64,000 nucleotides of DNA from Candidatus Bathyarchaeota archaeon B24. Its GTDB lineage: Archaea > Thermoproteota > CALKCG01 > B24. The stretch covers positions 35,282 to 99,281 of the forward strand of contig LUCB01000007.1 in the NCBI GenBank assembly GCA_001593865.1, read 5' to 3'. The number at the start of each line of letters is the position of its first letter. Within the stretch, counting starts at the first letter, position 1. Position numbers and translations under genes: made by a program. The notes under the pieces are model-generated. The model ran no database searches and was not told where the DNA came from. It saw nothing but the letters and a program-made list of their open reading frames with translations. Below, in pieces: positions 39,199 to 48,439 of this stretch.

Positions 39199-39363
39199 AT
39201 GAAGCTGTCTCGCCTGTTAAGAGACCCGACGAGCTTCTTCGATACGGTCAGAGGGGAGGATTGGAGACCGGCTTTCAAATTCTTCCTAAAAATCACGGCG
39301 GCCCTATCGGCCGCTACACCGGTGGTAAACTACCTCGAGGTTGAAAGCACCGATTTCTCCTGA
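39199..39363 (+). pseudogene. Truncated Yip1-like membrane protein fragment (54 aa)
   Basis: MKLSRLLRDPTSFFDTVRGEDWRPAFKFFLKITAALSAATPVVNYLEVESTDFS* resembles only the N terminus of Yip1-type proteins. Confidence 0.45.
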
Positions 39364-39414
39364 CGGCTTTAGGAAGACCAACATTTAAGCCGCTAAAGCG
39401 ATAGATGCCTCTAT

Positions 39415-40464
39415 GTGAAGCTTAAGGTCGGTGTCGTAGGTTTAAGACGCGGTAGAGTCTACGTGGACGTTTTCAAACGTCTCCCCGAAACCGAGGTCGT
39501 CGCCGTTTGCGACCTCGACCAGTCCCTAGCCGAGGGGACGGCTCAGGAGTTTAAGGTCCCCGCCTACTTCACGGATTACAGGGATATGCTCGACCATGGG
39601 GTCGACGTCGCCGTTGTATGCACACCCGCACCTCTGCATGCGGCTCAGTCGATAGAGGCCATGAAGAGAGGGATCCACGTCTTATCTGAGGTCCCGGCTG
39701 CCTACACGCTAGAGGAGTGCTCTCAGCTAGCCGAGACGGTCGAGAAGACCGGTGTGAAATATATGATGGCTGAAAACTATATATTCCTCCCCTATATGAA
39801 GACCATAAGCCGGGTCGTTAACGGCGGTCTGATAGGTAGGCCCATCTACGTGGAGGGTGAATACGTTCACGACTGCCGTTACCTCATGAGGGACGATAAG
39901 GGTGGGCTTACGTGGAGGGCTAGGCTTCCGCCGATCCAATACTGTACGCATAACCTCGGACCCATATTACGCATCCTAGACGATAGGTGTAAGATAGCCG
40001 TGGGTATGCACACAGGCTGCAACGTGGCGCCGGAGCTAAAGGCCATAGACCTTGAAGTAGGGCTTTTCAAAACCGTTAAAGGCGTGGTCGTTAAGGTTCT
40101 AAACGGCTTCTCAGTAGCCAGGGAGCCCATGCTAGTCTGGTTCGTCGTCTACGGTACCAAAGGCGTGGTCGAGGGGCCGAGGTGTGGATGGGACGGCTTC
40201 AAGCTCTACGTCGAAGCTCTCGGCATGGGCGACATGGCTAGGATAAGCCCCTCAACCCGTTATAGGGCGCCTGAGATACCTGGGGGACACGGCTCGAGCG
40301 AGTACATCCTCGCCAGAGGGTTCGTCAGAAGCATCCTAGAAGACTCCAAGCCTCCGATAGACGTCTACGAGGCTCTAGACTACACGGCGCCGGGTATATG
40401 CGCCCACCTATCCGCCGAGATGGGTGGAAAACCGGTCGAGGTCCCAGACTTCAGGAAAACCTAG
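39415..40464 (+). CDS. Gfo/Idh/MocA family oxidoreductase
   Basis: VGVVGLRRGRVYVDVFKRLPETEVVAVCDLD; HVLSEVPAAYTLEE. Confidence 0.9.
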   Translation: MKLKVGVVGLRRGRVYVDVFKRLPETEVVAVCDLDQSLAEGTAQEFKVPAYFTDYRDMLDHGVDVAVVCTPAPLHAAQSIEAMKRGIHVLSEVPAAYTLEECSQLAETVEKTGVKYMMAENYIFLPYMKTISRVVNGGLIGRPIYVEGEYVHDCRYLMRDDKGGLTWRARLPPIQYCTHNLGPILRILDDRCKIAVGMHTGCNVAPELKAIDLEVGLFKTVKGVVVKVLNGFSVAREPMLVWFVVYGTKGVVEGPRCGWDGFKLYVEALGMGDMARISPSTRYRAPEIPGGHGSSEYILARGFVRSILEDSKPPIDVYEALDYTAPGICAHLSAEMGGKPVEVPDFRKT

Positions 40465-40528
40465 CCCCCTCGCCTCCGAGGCAAAACCCTTTTAGAACCC
40501 ATAGCCCCCTACTCAGGTCGGTGAAACG

Positions 40529-41815
40529 TTGTCTCTAATCCTCAGGAACGGTCTGGTAGTCACTCCCAAGGGGGTCTTCAAGAGGGATATCGCGGTTAAG
40601 AACGGCTACATAGCCGAGGTAAGCCCCTCGATAGAGGCTAGGGGGGAGGTTCTAGACTGCGACGGATGCTACGTCGTCCCAGGGTTTAGGGAGCAGCATA
40701 TGCACGACATAAACGGGCTGACCAAGCACCCAGACGACCCCGAAAGGGTGGGGAGGGTCGCTAAGGCCCTGATAGCCCACGGCGTCACGGCCTTCAACCT
40801 GGCCACGAGCGCCATGCCGATGGAGGAGCTGCTGACCTACCTTAAGACTTGTAAGGCGTATATGGGATCCGAGGAGAACGGTGTGGAAGGCGCGAGGCTT
40901 GAAGGCGCATACGTGGAGGGTACGTTCATAAACAGGGCTTGCGCAGGAGCTCAGCCTCCAGACTTCATAGTTCACCCAGACGAGCCTGAAGCCAAAGATA
41001 TGCTGGACTCTATGCTCGAGACCGGGGCTGTTAAGCTTGTGAACATCGTCCCAGACTTCGGGACTGAGCTCATAGCTTACGCGGTCTCCAAGGGGGTTAT
41101 AGTCGGCTGCGGCCACACGAGAGCCCCGGCTAGGCTCGTCGAGGAGGCTTTCGGCAAGGGGTTGAGGTTCATAGTTCACATGACCAACGGAGCTATGGGT
41201 CAGTCCTTCAAACCCTTCGACGGGGGTGGAGCCTACGAGGCTGCTTTAACGCTCCCCCTCTATGTCGAGCTTATAACAGACGGCTACCACGTCGACTTCA
41301 GGTACGTCTCTGATATAATCGAGAGGAGGATTCGGAAGGGTCGGATGCACGAGGTCGTAGCGGTCACGGATCAGGCTTTCCCGATAAGGAGTGAAATCCC
41401 CAGAGGCGAGTTCAGGTTCTTCTCGACCGTATGCTTCAAGCATCCGACCGAAGAAGTGCTCGTGACCAGGGGCTACCTCGACGAGTCTGGAGCCGTTAGA
41501 CCTGTTCCGCCGAACACGCTGTGTTCAAGCCTACTGACCATGGACCGGGCGTTCCAGAACTTGGTCAACATGTTCACGGTGAGGCATTCGGGTTTCATGA
41601 TCGACGTCGAGGCCCGGAGCCTAGAAGAGGCTGTGTGGATTACTTCGCAGTTCACCTCGACCAACTCGGCTAGGCTGGAGGGTTTAGCCGACAGGGGAGT
41701 CATAGAGGAGGGTAAGGTTGCAGACCTAACCGTGCTGAGGGTCGAGGGCGAGCCTGGCTGCTATAAGGTTAAGGTGGAGGCGACGGTAGTCGGAGGGAAC
41801 CTATTCAGACTCTAA
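40529..41815 (+). CDS. N-acetylglucosamine-6-phosphate deacetylase-like amidohydrolase
   Basis: VVPGFREQHMHDING; RLEGAYVEGTFIN; GCGHTRAPARLVEEAFGKGLRFIVHMTNGAMGQ. Confidence 0.85.
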   Translation: MSLILRNGLVVTPKGVFKRDIAVKNGYIAEVSPSIEARGEVLDCDGCYVVPGFREQHMHDINGLTKHPDDPERVGRVAKALIAHGVTAFNLATSAMPMEELLTYLKTCKAYMGSEENGVEGARLEGAYVEGTFINRACAGAQPPDFIVHPDEPEAKDMLDSMLETGAVKLVNIVPDFGTELIAYAVSKGVIVGCGHTRAPARLVEEAFGKGLRFIVHMTNGAMGQSFKPFDGGGAYEAALTLPLYVELITDGYHVDFRYVSDIIERRIRKGRMHEVVAVTDQAFPIRSEIPRGEFRFFSTVCFKHPTEEVLVTRGYLDESGAVRPVPPNTLCSSLLTMDRAFQNLVNMFTVRHSGFMIDVEARSLEEAVWITSQFTSTNSARLEGLADRGVIEEGKVADLTVLRVEGEPGCYKVKVEATVVGGNLFRL

Positions 41816-41836
41816 CTTTATGCGTTACCTTTAAGA

Positions 41837-42691
41837 GTGGTCTCTACGTTAGTGAAAGAGCGTAGTCTCTGTGAGGGAGGTCGTAAAGGTTTGCGTCTTA
41901 AACCTGTCGAAGAGGTCGATGTCACGAGGGCCATAGTCGAGGCGGCCGCTGAGAGGCTCAGAGACATAGCTGAGGTAGACGTGGTGGTCGTGGGGGCGGG
42001 GCCGTCAGGCCTCACGGCGGCTAGGTACCTGGCCTCGAAGGGCTTCAAGACGGTCGTCTTGGAGCGTAGGCTCACGTTCGGCGGCGGTATAGGGGGTGGG
42101 GGTATGCAGCTTCCCGCGGTGGTCGTTCAGGAGCCGGCTGACGCTTTACTCAGAGAGGTGGGTTGCCGGCTTACCCCATACCACTTCCGGAGACATCTAT
42201 ACCTCGTAGACCCTGCTGAGATGATGGCTAAACTGGCTACCGCGGCCATAGACGCTGGTGCGAGGATAATCCTAGGTATGACGGTCGAGGACCTAGTCTT
42301 CAGAACGTTTAACGGTAAGCCTAGGGTCAAAGGGGTCGTCGTCCAGTGGAGCTCCATAGTTCTATCGGGTCTACACGTAGACCCCATGGCCCTGAAAGCC
42401 GACGCCGTGGTCGACTGTACAGGGCATGAAGCCGAGGTTTTAACGTTGGCCGCTAGGAAGATGCCTTCTCTAGGCATTGAGGTCCGGGGTGAATCATCCA
42501 TGTGGGCTTCGAGGGGCGAGGAGCTTGTAGTCGAGAAAACAGGCATGGTGTGTCCGGGGCTCTACGCCGCGGGGATGGCGGTCGCCGCCCTGTATGGGCT
42601 GCCGAGGATGGGCCCCGTGTTCGGCGGGATGCTCATGTCGGGTAAGAAGATAGCCGACGTGGTAGAGTCTACGCTTAAAAAGCGTCTTTAA
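41837..42691 (+). CDS. thi4: Thi4-type thiazole synthase
   Basis: DVVVVGAGPSGLTAARYLASKG; GGGIGGGGMQLP; YAAGMAVAALYGLPRMGPVFGGMLMSGKK. Confidence 0.95.
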   Translation: MVSTLVKERSLCEGGRKGLRLKPVEEVDVTRAIVEAAAERLRDIAEVDVVVVGAGPSGLTAARYLASKGFKTVVLERRLTFGGGIGGGGMQLPAVVVQEPADALLREVGCRLTPYHFRRHLYLVDPAEMMAKLATAAIDAGARIILGMTVEDLVFRTFNGKPRVKGVVVQWSSIVLSGLHVDPMALKADAVVDCTGHEAEVLTLAARKMPSLGIEVRGESSMWASRGEELVVEKTGMVCPGLYAAGMAVAALYGLPRMGPVFGGMLMSGKKIADVVESTLKKRL

Positions 42692-42720
42692 ACCCTTTGT
42701 ATAAAGACTTCACTCCCCCT

Positions 42721-42822
42721 CGGATATTACTACCGTTGATATTTCTATGCCTGTGTAGGGTCGTCGCCGCCCCCTCCTCCCCTCTGGGTTTTTTCCATGA
42801 TAAATTACCCGAGGTAATATCG
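42721..42822 (-). repeat. Dispersed structured repeat, copy C (inverted relative to copy B)
   Basis: Reverse complement matches 36801..36894 through the core; terminal arms GATATTAC / GTAATATC. Confidence 0.85.
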
Positions 42823-42895
42823 CGGCCCTTGGTTATCTCAACAACCTTCATGCGGCTAAAATCTATATTTATCATAGGTCCTAACGTTTAGGAGG

Positions 42896-44155
42896 ATGCT
42901 TATGTCTGGGCTATTGGATGAGCTTAGGAGCCGGATGAAGAACATTCCGGTCGTAGATATCCATACCCATATAAATCCTGAGAAGCCTTGGGCCGAGGAG
43001 CCTGAAACAATCCTACTGTACCACTATATAGTCACAGAACTGGCTACGGCAGGGGTTTCTAGAGACGTTTTAGAGCGAAGGGATATGTCTAAAGTTCTGA
43101 GAAACATGAGGCTTATAAGAAACACCTCGACCTACTGGTGCTTGCTCAAGATACTGAAAGACCTCTACGGGCTCGACGAGGACTATTTGACCCCTGAGCG
43201 GTGGAAGGAGACCAGAGAAGCCATGATAGCTGTATCTAAGAAGTCGGACTGGGTTCGGCAGGTTCTGGAGAAGGCTGGAGTTAAGAAGGCCTTCATAACC
43301 ATGGACTATGCGTCTCCGATACCCAGCTACGACCGAGACCTATTCGTAGGCGGTCTCAGGGTCGACCCTCTGATAAGCCGGATATCCAAGGCGAGCCTCG
43401 ACCGGCTGGGCGAGAGGACCGGTATAGAAGTGAGCACACCTGAGGGGCTAAGCGACGCCCTAGCCAAGCTATTCGATGTTTTCCGTGGACACATAAGGAC
43501 CGTGACCGTAAGCCTTCAGCCCGAAGACGTGTTCAAGCCACCCGACCGGTTCGAGACCGGAGAAGCTCTAAGACGCATGTACTCAGACCTACCTCTCAGG
43601 GAAGAAGACGTTAGAGCCATATCATCCTACGTCGTCCACGAGATGCTGAGGCTCTGTAAGGAGAACGACCTGGTCTTCCAGCTGATGCTCGGCGTGAGAA
43701 GGCCTGTTCCAGGGGCTTCCCCACCGGACTACGCGATAGTCGTGCATGAAAAAGAGGCTTTGACTAACTACTGTAGAAACCTCTTCAGCCGGTTCAGGGA
43801 GGTTAGGTTCGACCTCATAGTGGCCTGTGAGCTGCAGACCCACGAGGTCGCGGTGGTGGCTAAGAACTACCCGAACGTCTACTTCTCAGGGTTCTGGTGG
43901 TACAGCTTCTACCCGTCGATCATAAGGAGAAGCCTAACCGAGAGGCTTCAGATTCTCCCACGGAACAAGGTCTGCGGGTTCTTCAGCGACGCATACGTCG
44001 TGGAGTGGATCTACGGTAAGCTATGCCTAGTCAAGGAGCAGGTCGCCCACGTGCTAGCCGAGATGGTCGAGCAAGGCTACTATAGTAGGGAGCTTGCATA
44101 CGAGCTGGCGGAAGACCTACTATACAGAAACCCCGTCGAGATCTATAAGCTCTAA
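42896..44155 (+). CDS. Amidohydrolase / uronate isomerase-like protein
   Basis: VVDIHTHINPEKPW; overall uronate-isomerase-like TIM-barrel motifs. Confidence 0.7.
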   Translation: MLMSGLLDELRSRMKNIPVVDIHTHINPEKPWAEEPETILLYHYIVTELATAGVSRDVLERRDMSKVLRNMRLIRNTSTYWCLLKILKDLYGLDEDYLTPERWKETREAMIAVSKKSDWVRQVLEKAGVKKAFITMDYASPIPSYDRDLFVGGLRVDPLISRISKASLDRLGERTGIEVSTPEGLSDALAKLFDVFRGHIRTVTVSLQPEDVFKPPDRFETGEALRRMYSDLPLREEDVRAISSYVVHEMLRLCKENDLVFQLMLGVRRPVPGASPPDYAIVVHEKEALTNYCRNLFSRFREVRFDLIVACELQTHEVAVVAKNYPNVYFSGFWWYSFYPSIIRRSLTERLQILPRNKVCGFFSDAYVVEWIYGKLCLVKEQVAHVLAEMVEQGYYSRELAYELAEDLLYRNPVEIYKL

Positions 44156-44206
44156 CATCTCCTAGTCTAGAAATAGGTTCAGCCGTTTTAAGGGATGTTA
44201 CGGGTT

Positions 44207-44404
44207 CTAAGCCTGACTCGAACTTTTCCTTTCATATTCTGTGTATCCGCATCCTCCGCAAGCCCATCTAGGGATGGGTGTTAGATGGTGAGCCATGAAC
44301 TTCCCGCATCTAGGGCATTTTCTACCCTTGAACTTGATGGAGCCTGTTTTATAGTCTATCTCGTAGAGCTTCCAGAGCTTCTTCGGTTCTTTACCCATCC
44401 TCAA
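44207..44404 (-). CDS. rps27ae: 30S ribosomal protein S27ae
   Basis: [28 protein letters not shown] zinc ribbon. Confidence 0.93.
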   Translation of the reverse strand: MRMGKEPKKLWKLYEIDYKTGSIKFKGRKCPRCGKFMAHHLTPIPRWACGGCGYTEYERKSSSQA

Positions 44405-44712
44405 CGCGCCTCCTTAAGCTTAGCCCTCTCCTCAGGTGGGAGGTTTTTGACGTAGATATGCCTCGGAACCAGGTATTTAACGTTTTCAGGGTTCTCGTAT
44501 ATGTGGCATATACCCTCTGAAACGTTCATCCCCGTCTTCGTCACAAGCCGGAGTATGAATAAACGGTCTAGGTCGACGTTGAACACCTCCCTCAGAGCCT
44601 GCCTAACCTTAAACCTCTCAGGCGTAGCAGACCCTGGATGCTTAACCTGAAACCTAACCTCCCGCCTCTCCAGAAGGGGATTGTAGAACTCCTCTAAAAC
44701 CTCTATATCCAT
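44401..44712 (-). CDS. rps24e: 30S ribosomal protein S24e
   Basis: [30 protein letters not shown]. Confidence 0.93.
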   Translation of the reverse strand: MDIEVLEEFYNPLLERREVRFQVKHPGSATPERFKVRQALREVFNVDLDRLFILRLVTKTGMNVSEGICHIYENPENVKYLVPRHIYVKNLPPEERAKLKEAR

Positions 44713-44787
44713 ACCCCCGGCTCTAAAAAAGAGAAAGAGCCTTATATTTTAACTTACCGGATGGAGATGACGCTTGCCCGACGCATA

Positions 44788-46704
44788 CTACCGTCCCCAA
44801 GCTACGAAGGTCACCCTCCTACTCAGCTCCCTAGGCACGTAGAGCGGCCGGAAAGGCATCCCCCTACACCTAGACCTTACCTCCTCGGCAAGCTCCTCCA
44901 CGGTCATCTCCTTCATGTAATCCTCCTTCAGGGTCGACTTATCTCTAATAACCACCGGTAGCCTGTTCGTCTCGACCTCCCTGTCGCCTACGACCACTAT
45001 GAACGGGACCCACCGAGTCTTGGCATCTCTAACCTTTCTAGCGACCGATAGCTCGCGGTCGTCCACGCCAACTCTAACCCTAGACTTCTCTAGGAAATCG
45101 GCTATCTCCATACACTTAGCGACGTGCCTCTCCGCCACAGGGATCAGCCTGACCTGTTCAGGTGAAAGCCAGACGGGTAGCATGGGTGGTCTACCCTCCT
45201 CCTCCATCCTAGCCGCGACCTCCAGCAACGCGTATAGTGTACGTTCTATGCTCCCGAACGACGAAGCGTGGAGTATTATGCATGGGTGCTTCTTACCGTC
45301 CTCGCCTACATACATGATCTTAAACCTCTCACCGTTCTTGATGTCGTACTGTACCGTGGATATCTGGACGTTCGCCTCGTCGGCGCCTATCACCTGATAC
45401 TCGTTCTTTATGGCGAAGTAGTGGCTCATCTCGCGGCTGAGCTTGAAGAAAGCCGGAACACCCATCTTGACCGTAAGGTTTCTAAGCCAATCCTTGTTCT
45501 CCTCGTAGAACCATTCAACACCCTCCCAGCCCAAGACCCAGGAGCCAGGGGCGATCATATTCATGAGGTCTCTAAACAGGAGACATAGTCTTTCGAACTC
45601 CTCCTTAGCCTGCTCCTCATCTCTGCAGAAGCAATGTTGGTCGGTCATCGTGAAGCTTCTGAGCCTACGTAGACCCACGACTTCACCGCTCTTCTCCCTA
45701 CGGAAACACTGAACCTCCTCGTATATCTTGACGGGTAAATGCCTATAGCTGAAGAGCGTCTTCTGCATGAACGGGAAGGCCCCTGGGTCTGAGGCGAACC
45801 TCAAGACGAAGTTTTCGCCGCCGTAGCTCATGCGGTAGTCTCTCTCGTGGAACTCGCCCATGAGCTCCCGGATCTCCTTGACGCTCTCCCGGTATATCAG
45901 GGGGTTCTGAACCTTCATAGCGCCCCATGGAAGAGCGACCTTGAACATAGCGTAGTCCTTCACCAAATCGGCTATCAGCACACCGTTCGGGTAGAACTTC
46001 ATGTTTCCGACATCGCTCTCCGGGCAGTAGTCCACGAGCTCTAGACGACGCATATACTCTATATGCTTAGGCGTTTTCTTAGGCGGGTTACCCTCGACCT
46101 CGTTCCGGACGAAAATCGCCAAGAGCCTGTAGACCGGGTCCTTCTTCCCGAAAACCGGGCAGCTCCTCCAATCGCTTGGATCGAGCTCATAGACCTTCCC
46201 GTCGATGTCTATGACCAAGAACCTGTGGAACTCCCTGGTCTTAGGCGTGGGCTTCTCAGCCTCTTCGACCTCGACGGTCTCGGCCGTTATGCTCCTAGAG
46301 AGCTCGGCAAGCGGGTGACCTTTACAGCTGAGTTTGAAGCTCTTGTACCACCCGAACGGGCTTCTATGTGTCTCGAAGCCTTCTCTCCTAAGCGCATCCT
46401 CAAACATCTGTAGAACCCTGAGCGCGTCCCCTGGGTTTGCGAGGTCGCTGCTGAGATGCGCATAGGGGTATACGAGAACCCTTCCGACACTGAGTTTTGA
46501 GGCGACCTCCTTAACGCTCGCCACGGCGTTGCCGACGACGGCTTCCTTGGCTTCGACATCCCCCTTCTCGACGGTCGTGAAGACGACCAAAACCTCCTCG
46601 AATACGCCCTCACGCATATCATCAGTCAAAGGCTCAGCCATATCGACGGCTCTACCGGTAACCCTATACTCGAAGCCATCGGCATGTATCAGGAGAAGCT
46701 TCAA
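44788..46704 (-). CDS. thrS: Threonyl-tRNA synthetase (archaeal type)
   Basis: Archaeal N-terminal editing domain; FRREKSGEVVGLRRLRSFTMTDQHCFC. Confidence 0.96.
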   Translation of the reverse strand: MKLLLIHADGFEYRVTGRAVDMAEPLTDDMREGVFEEVLVVFTTVEKGDVEAKEAVVGNAVASVKEVASKLSVGRVLVYPYAHLSSDLANPGDALRVLQMFEDALRREGFETHRSPFGWYKSFKLSCKGHPLAELSRSITAETVEVEEAEKPTPKTREFHRFLVIDIDGKVYELDPSDWRSCPVFGKKDPVYRLLAIFVRNEVEGNPPKKTPKHIEYMRRLELVDYCPESDVGNMKFYPNGVLIADLVKDYAMFKVALPWGAMKVQNPLIYRESVKEIRELMGEFHERDYRMSYGGENFVLRFASDPGAFPFMQKTLFSYRHLPVKIYEEVQCFRREKSGEVVGLRRLRSFTMTDQHCFCRDEEQAKEEFERLCLLFRDLMNMIAPGSWVLGWEGVEWFYEENKDWLRNLTVKMGVPAFFKLSREMSHYFAIKNEYQVIGADEANVQISTVQYDIKNGERFKIMYVGEDGKKHPCIILHASSFGSIERTLYALLEVAARMEEEGRPPMLPVWLSPEQVRLIPVAERHVAKCMEIADFLEKSRVRVGVDDRELSVARKVRDAKTRWVPFIVVVGDREVETNRLPVVIRDKSTLKEDYMKEMTVEELAEEVRSRCRGMPFRPLYVPRELSRRVTFVAWGR

Positions 46705-46832
46705 GCCTCTATTCCTCCCACAGGGAATCCATGGTAACCTAATCTTAAATCGTTTTAAGCTTTACCCTGATTTAAAGCTAGAATTAGAGAGTAGAATAGG
46801 CTATGATGATCCATCTATAAGGCTATCCGCGT

Positions 46833-47555
46833 CTACATCTCCTCCATACTTACGACTACGTCGACCCTCTTCTCGATCCTATCGATCTTACCGTCTCGTA
46901 TCCACACGATCCTATCCGAGACGTCGATCATCTTAAGGTCGTGCGTGGCCGTGAATACGGTCACACCCTTCTCCTTGTTGAGGTTTCTTAGCATGGTTAT
47001 GATCTCAAGCCCGGTGTGCAGGTCTAGGTTCCCGGTAGGCTCATCCGCCAACACTATGACGGGATCGTTGGCCAAAGCCCTGGCGATAGCGACCCTCTGC
47101 TGCTGGCCGCCTGAAAGCTCGGCGGGCTTGTGGTGGAGCCTGTCACCCAACCCTACCTTGGTAAGAAGCTCTATAGCCCTTCTGAGCCTCTCCTCCCTCG
47201 GAACACCTGCGAATATCATAGGCAGCGTAACGTTCTCAAGGGCCGTCAGAACAGGTATCAGGTTGAACGTCTGGAAGATATACCCTATCTTACGGCATCT
47301 AAGCCATGCAAGCTCGTAGGCGTCGAGCTTAGATATGTCGACCTCGTCTATGTAAACCCTACCCCTCGTAGGCCTATCCAAACCTCCGATCATGTTGAAG
47401 AGCGTGGTCTTACCGCTGCCGGAGGGGCCCATGATCGATAGGTACTCACCTCGCCTGATCCTCAGGTTTATGCCGTCTAGAGCCTTAACTACGACTTCAC
47501 CCATCTGGTAATATTTAGCAAGGTCCTCGGTCTCGACGGTGTATTCATACCTCAT
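46833..47555 (-). CDS. ABC transporter ATP-binding protein (LolD/MacB-like)
   Basis: GPSGSGKTTL; LSGGQQQRVAIARAL; VLADEPTGNLD. Confidence 0.95.
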   Translation of the reverse strand: MRYEYTVETEDLAKYYQMGEVVVKALDGINLRIRRGEYLSIMGPSGSGKTTLFNMIGGLDRPTRGRVYIDEVDISKLDAYELAWLRCRKIGYIFQTFNLIPVLTALENVTLPMIFAGVPREERLRRAIELLTKVGLGDRLHHKPAELSGGQQQRVAIARALANDPVIVLADEPTGNLDLHTGLEIITMLRNLNKEKGVTVFTATHDLKMIDVSDRIVWIRDGKIDRIEKRVDVVVSMEEM

Positions 47556-47611
47556 GATACCACCATCAACCTGTAAAAGAGGGGCTGAGCAGATAAAAGG
47601 TTAACGGTTTT

Positions 47612-48220
47612 CTACAGCTCAAACCTGAGGGCGTCTGCCGGGTCCATACTGGCGGCGTAGTAAGCGGGATATATCGTGGCACCCACGGTTAAGACCATAG
47701 CTATCAAAACCCCCTCACCGATCCTAAGGGCGTAGCTTCCCAACAGCGCCGGGTTGAACAGGATAGCCGCGTGTTCACCTACGTAGATAAGCAGGCCGGT
47801 TACCCAGCCTATCACCGCACCCATGACACCGCCTATTATCCCTATCAGAGAAGACTCTATCAGGAATATCATCAGTATGTGGCTGTCCATCGCTCCGAGA
47901 CACTTCATAGTACCTATCTCCCGTGTCCTCTCCGTGACCGCCATGAGCATCGAGTTCAAGATACCGACGGCGCATACTATGAGCGATATTATAGCCATCC
48001 AGAACTGGTAGCTTCTAGCAGCCTCAGAGCCTCCGTATATGAAGATCATTATGTCGGACATGGTCCTGAGACCTACGTAGAACGCCACGCCGAGGACTAT
48101 GGATATCGCGGTTATAAGCGCCCTGGTGAAACGCTTCCTTATACTCTCGACACTGAACCTAAAGGCTTCGCTGATAGGAAACCTAACCTCTCGCCTAGCC
48201 TCTCCAACAGCTCCGCTCAT
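47612..48220 (-). CDS. ABC transporter permease (minimal FtsX-type)
   Basis: MAVTERTREIGTMKCLGA; AYYAASMDPADALRFEL; no large extracellular domain. Confidence 0.85.
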   Translation of the reverse strand: MSGAVGEARREVRFPISEAFRFSVESIRKRFTRALITAISIVLGVAFYVGLRTMSDIMIFIYGGSEAARSYQFWMAIISLIVCAVGILNSMLMAVTERTREIGTMKCLGAMDSHILMIFLIESSLIGIIGGVMGAVIGWVTGLLIYVGEHAAILFNPALLGSYALRIGEGVLIAMVLTVGATIYPAYYAASMDPADALRFEL

Positions 48221-48326
48221 ATGGGGTCAAGACTTTATAGACAAGTATGCTTTTAAATTTTATCACAGAGACGCGGGGTTTTAAGGTAATATTAAAGAGA
48301 CGGAGAAGATTCATCAAGGGGATGAG

Positions 48327-48431
48327 ATGAACGGTTGGTTTGATGTCATACCCGTCTTCGTATGGATAGCCGTAGCCTTCGCCGCCGTAGTCTACCTAGC
48401 CCTGGTCTACACGTCTAAGGGGGAGGATTAG
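48327..48431 (+). CDS. Small single-TM protein (34 aa)
   Basis: MNGWFDVIPVFVWIAVAFAAVVYLALVYTSKGED*. Confidence 0.4.
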   Translation: MNGWFDVIPVFVWIAVAFAAVVYLALVYTSKGED

Positions 48432-48439
48432 CTTAAGGC

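Noticed and set aside
42697-42891. ORFs 42697..42891 (+) and 42675..42875 (-)
   Set aside because: They overlap the dispersed structured repeat and have low-complexity translations; not credible genes.
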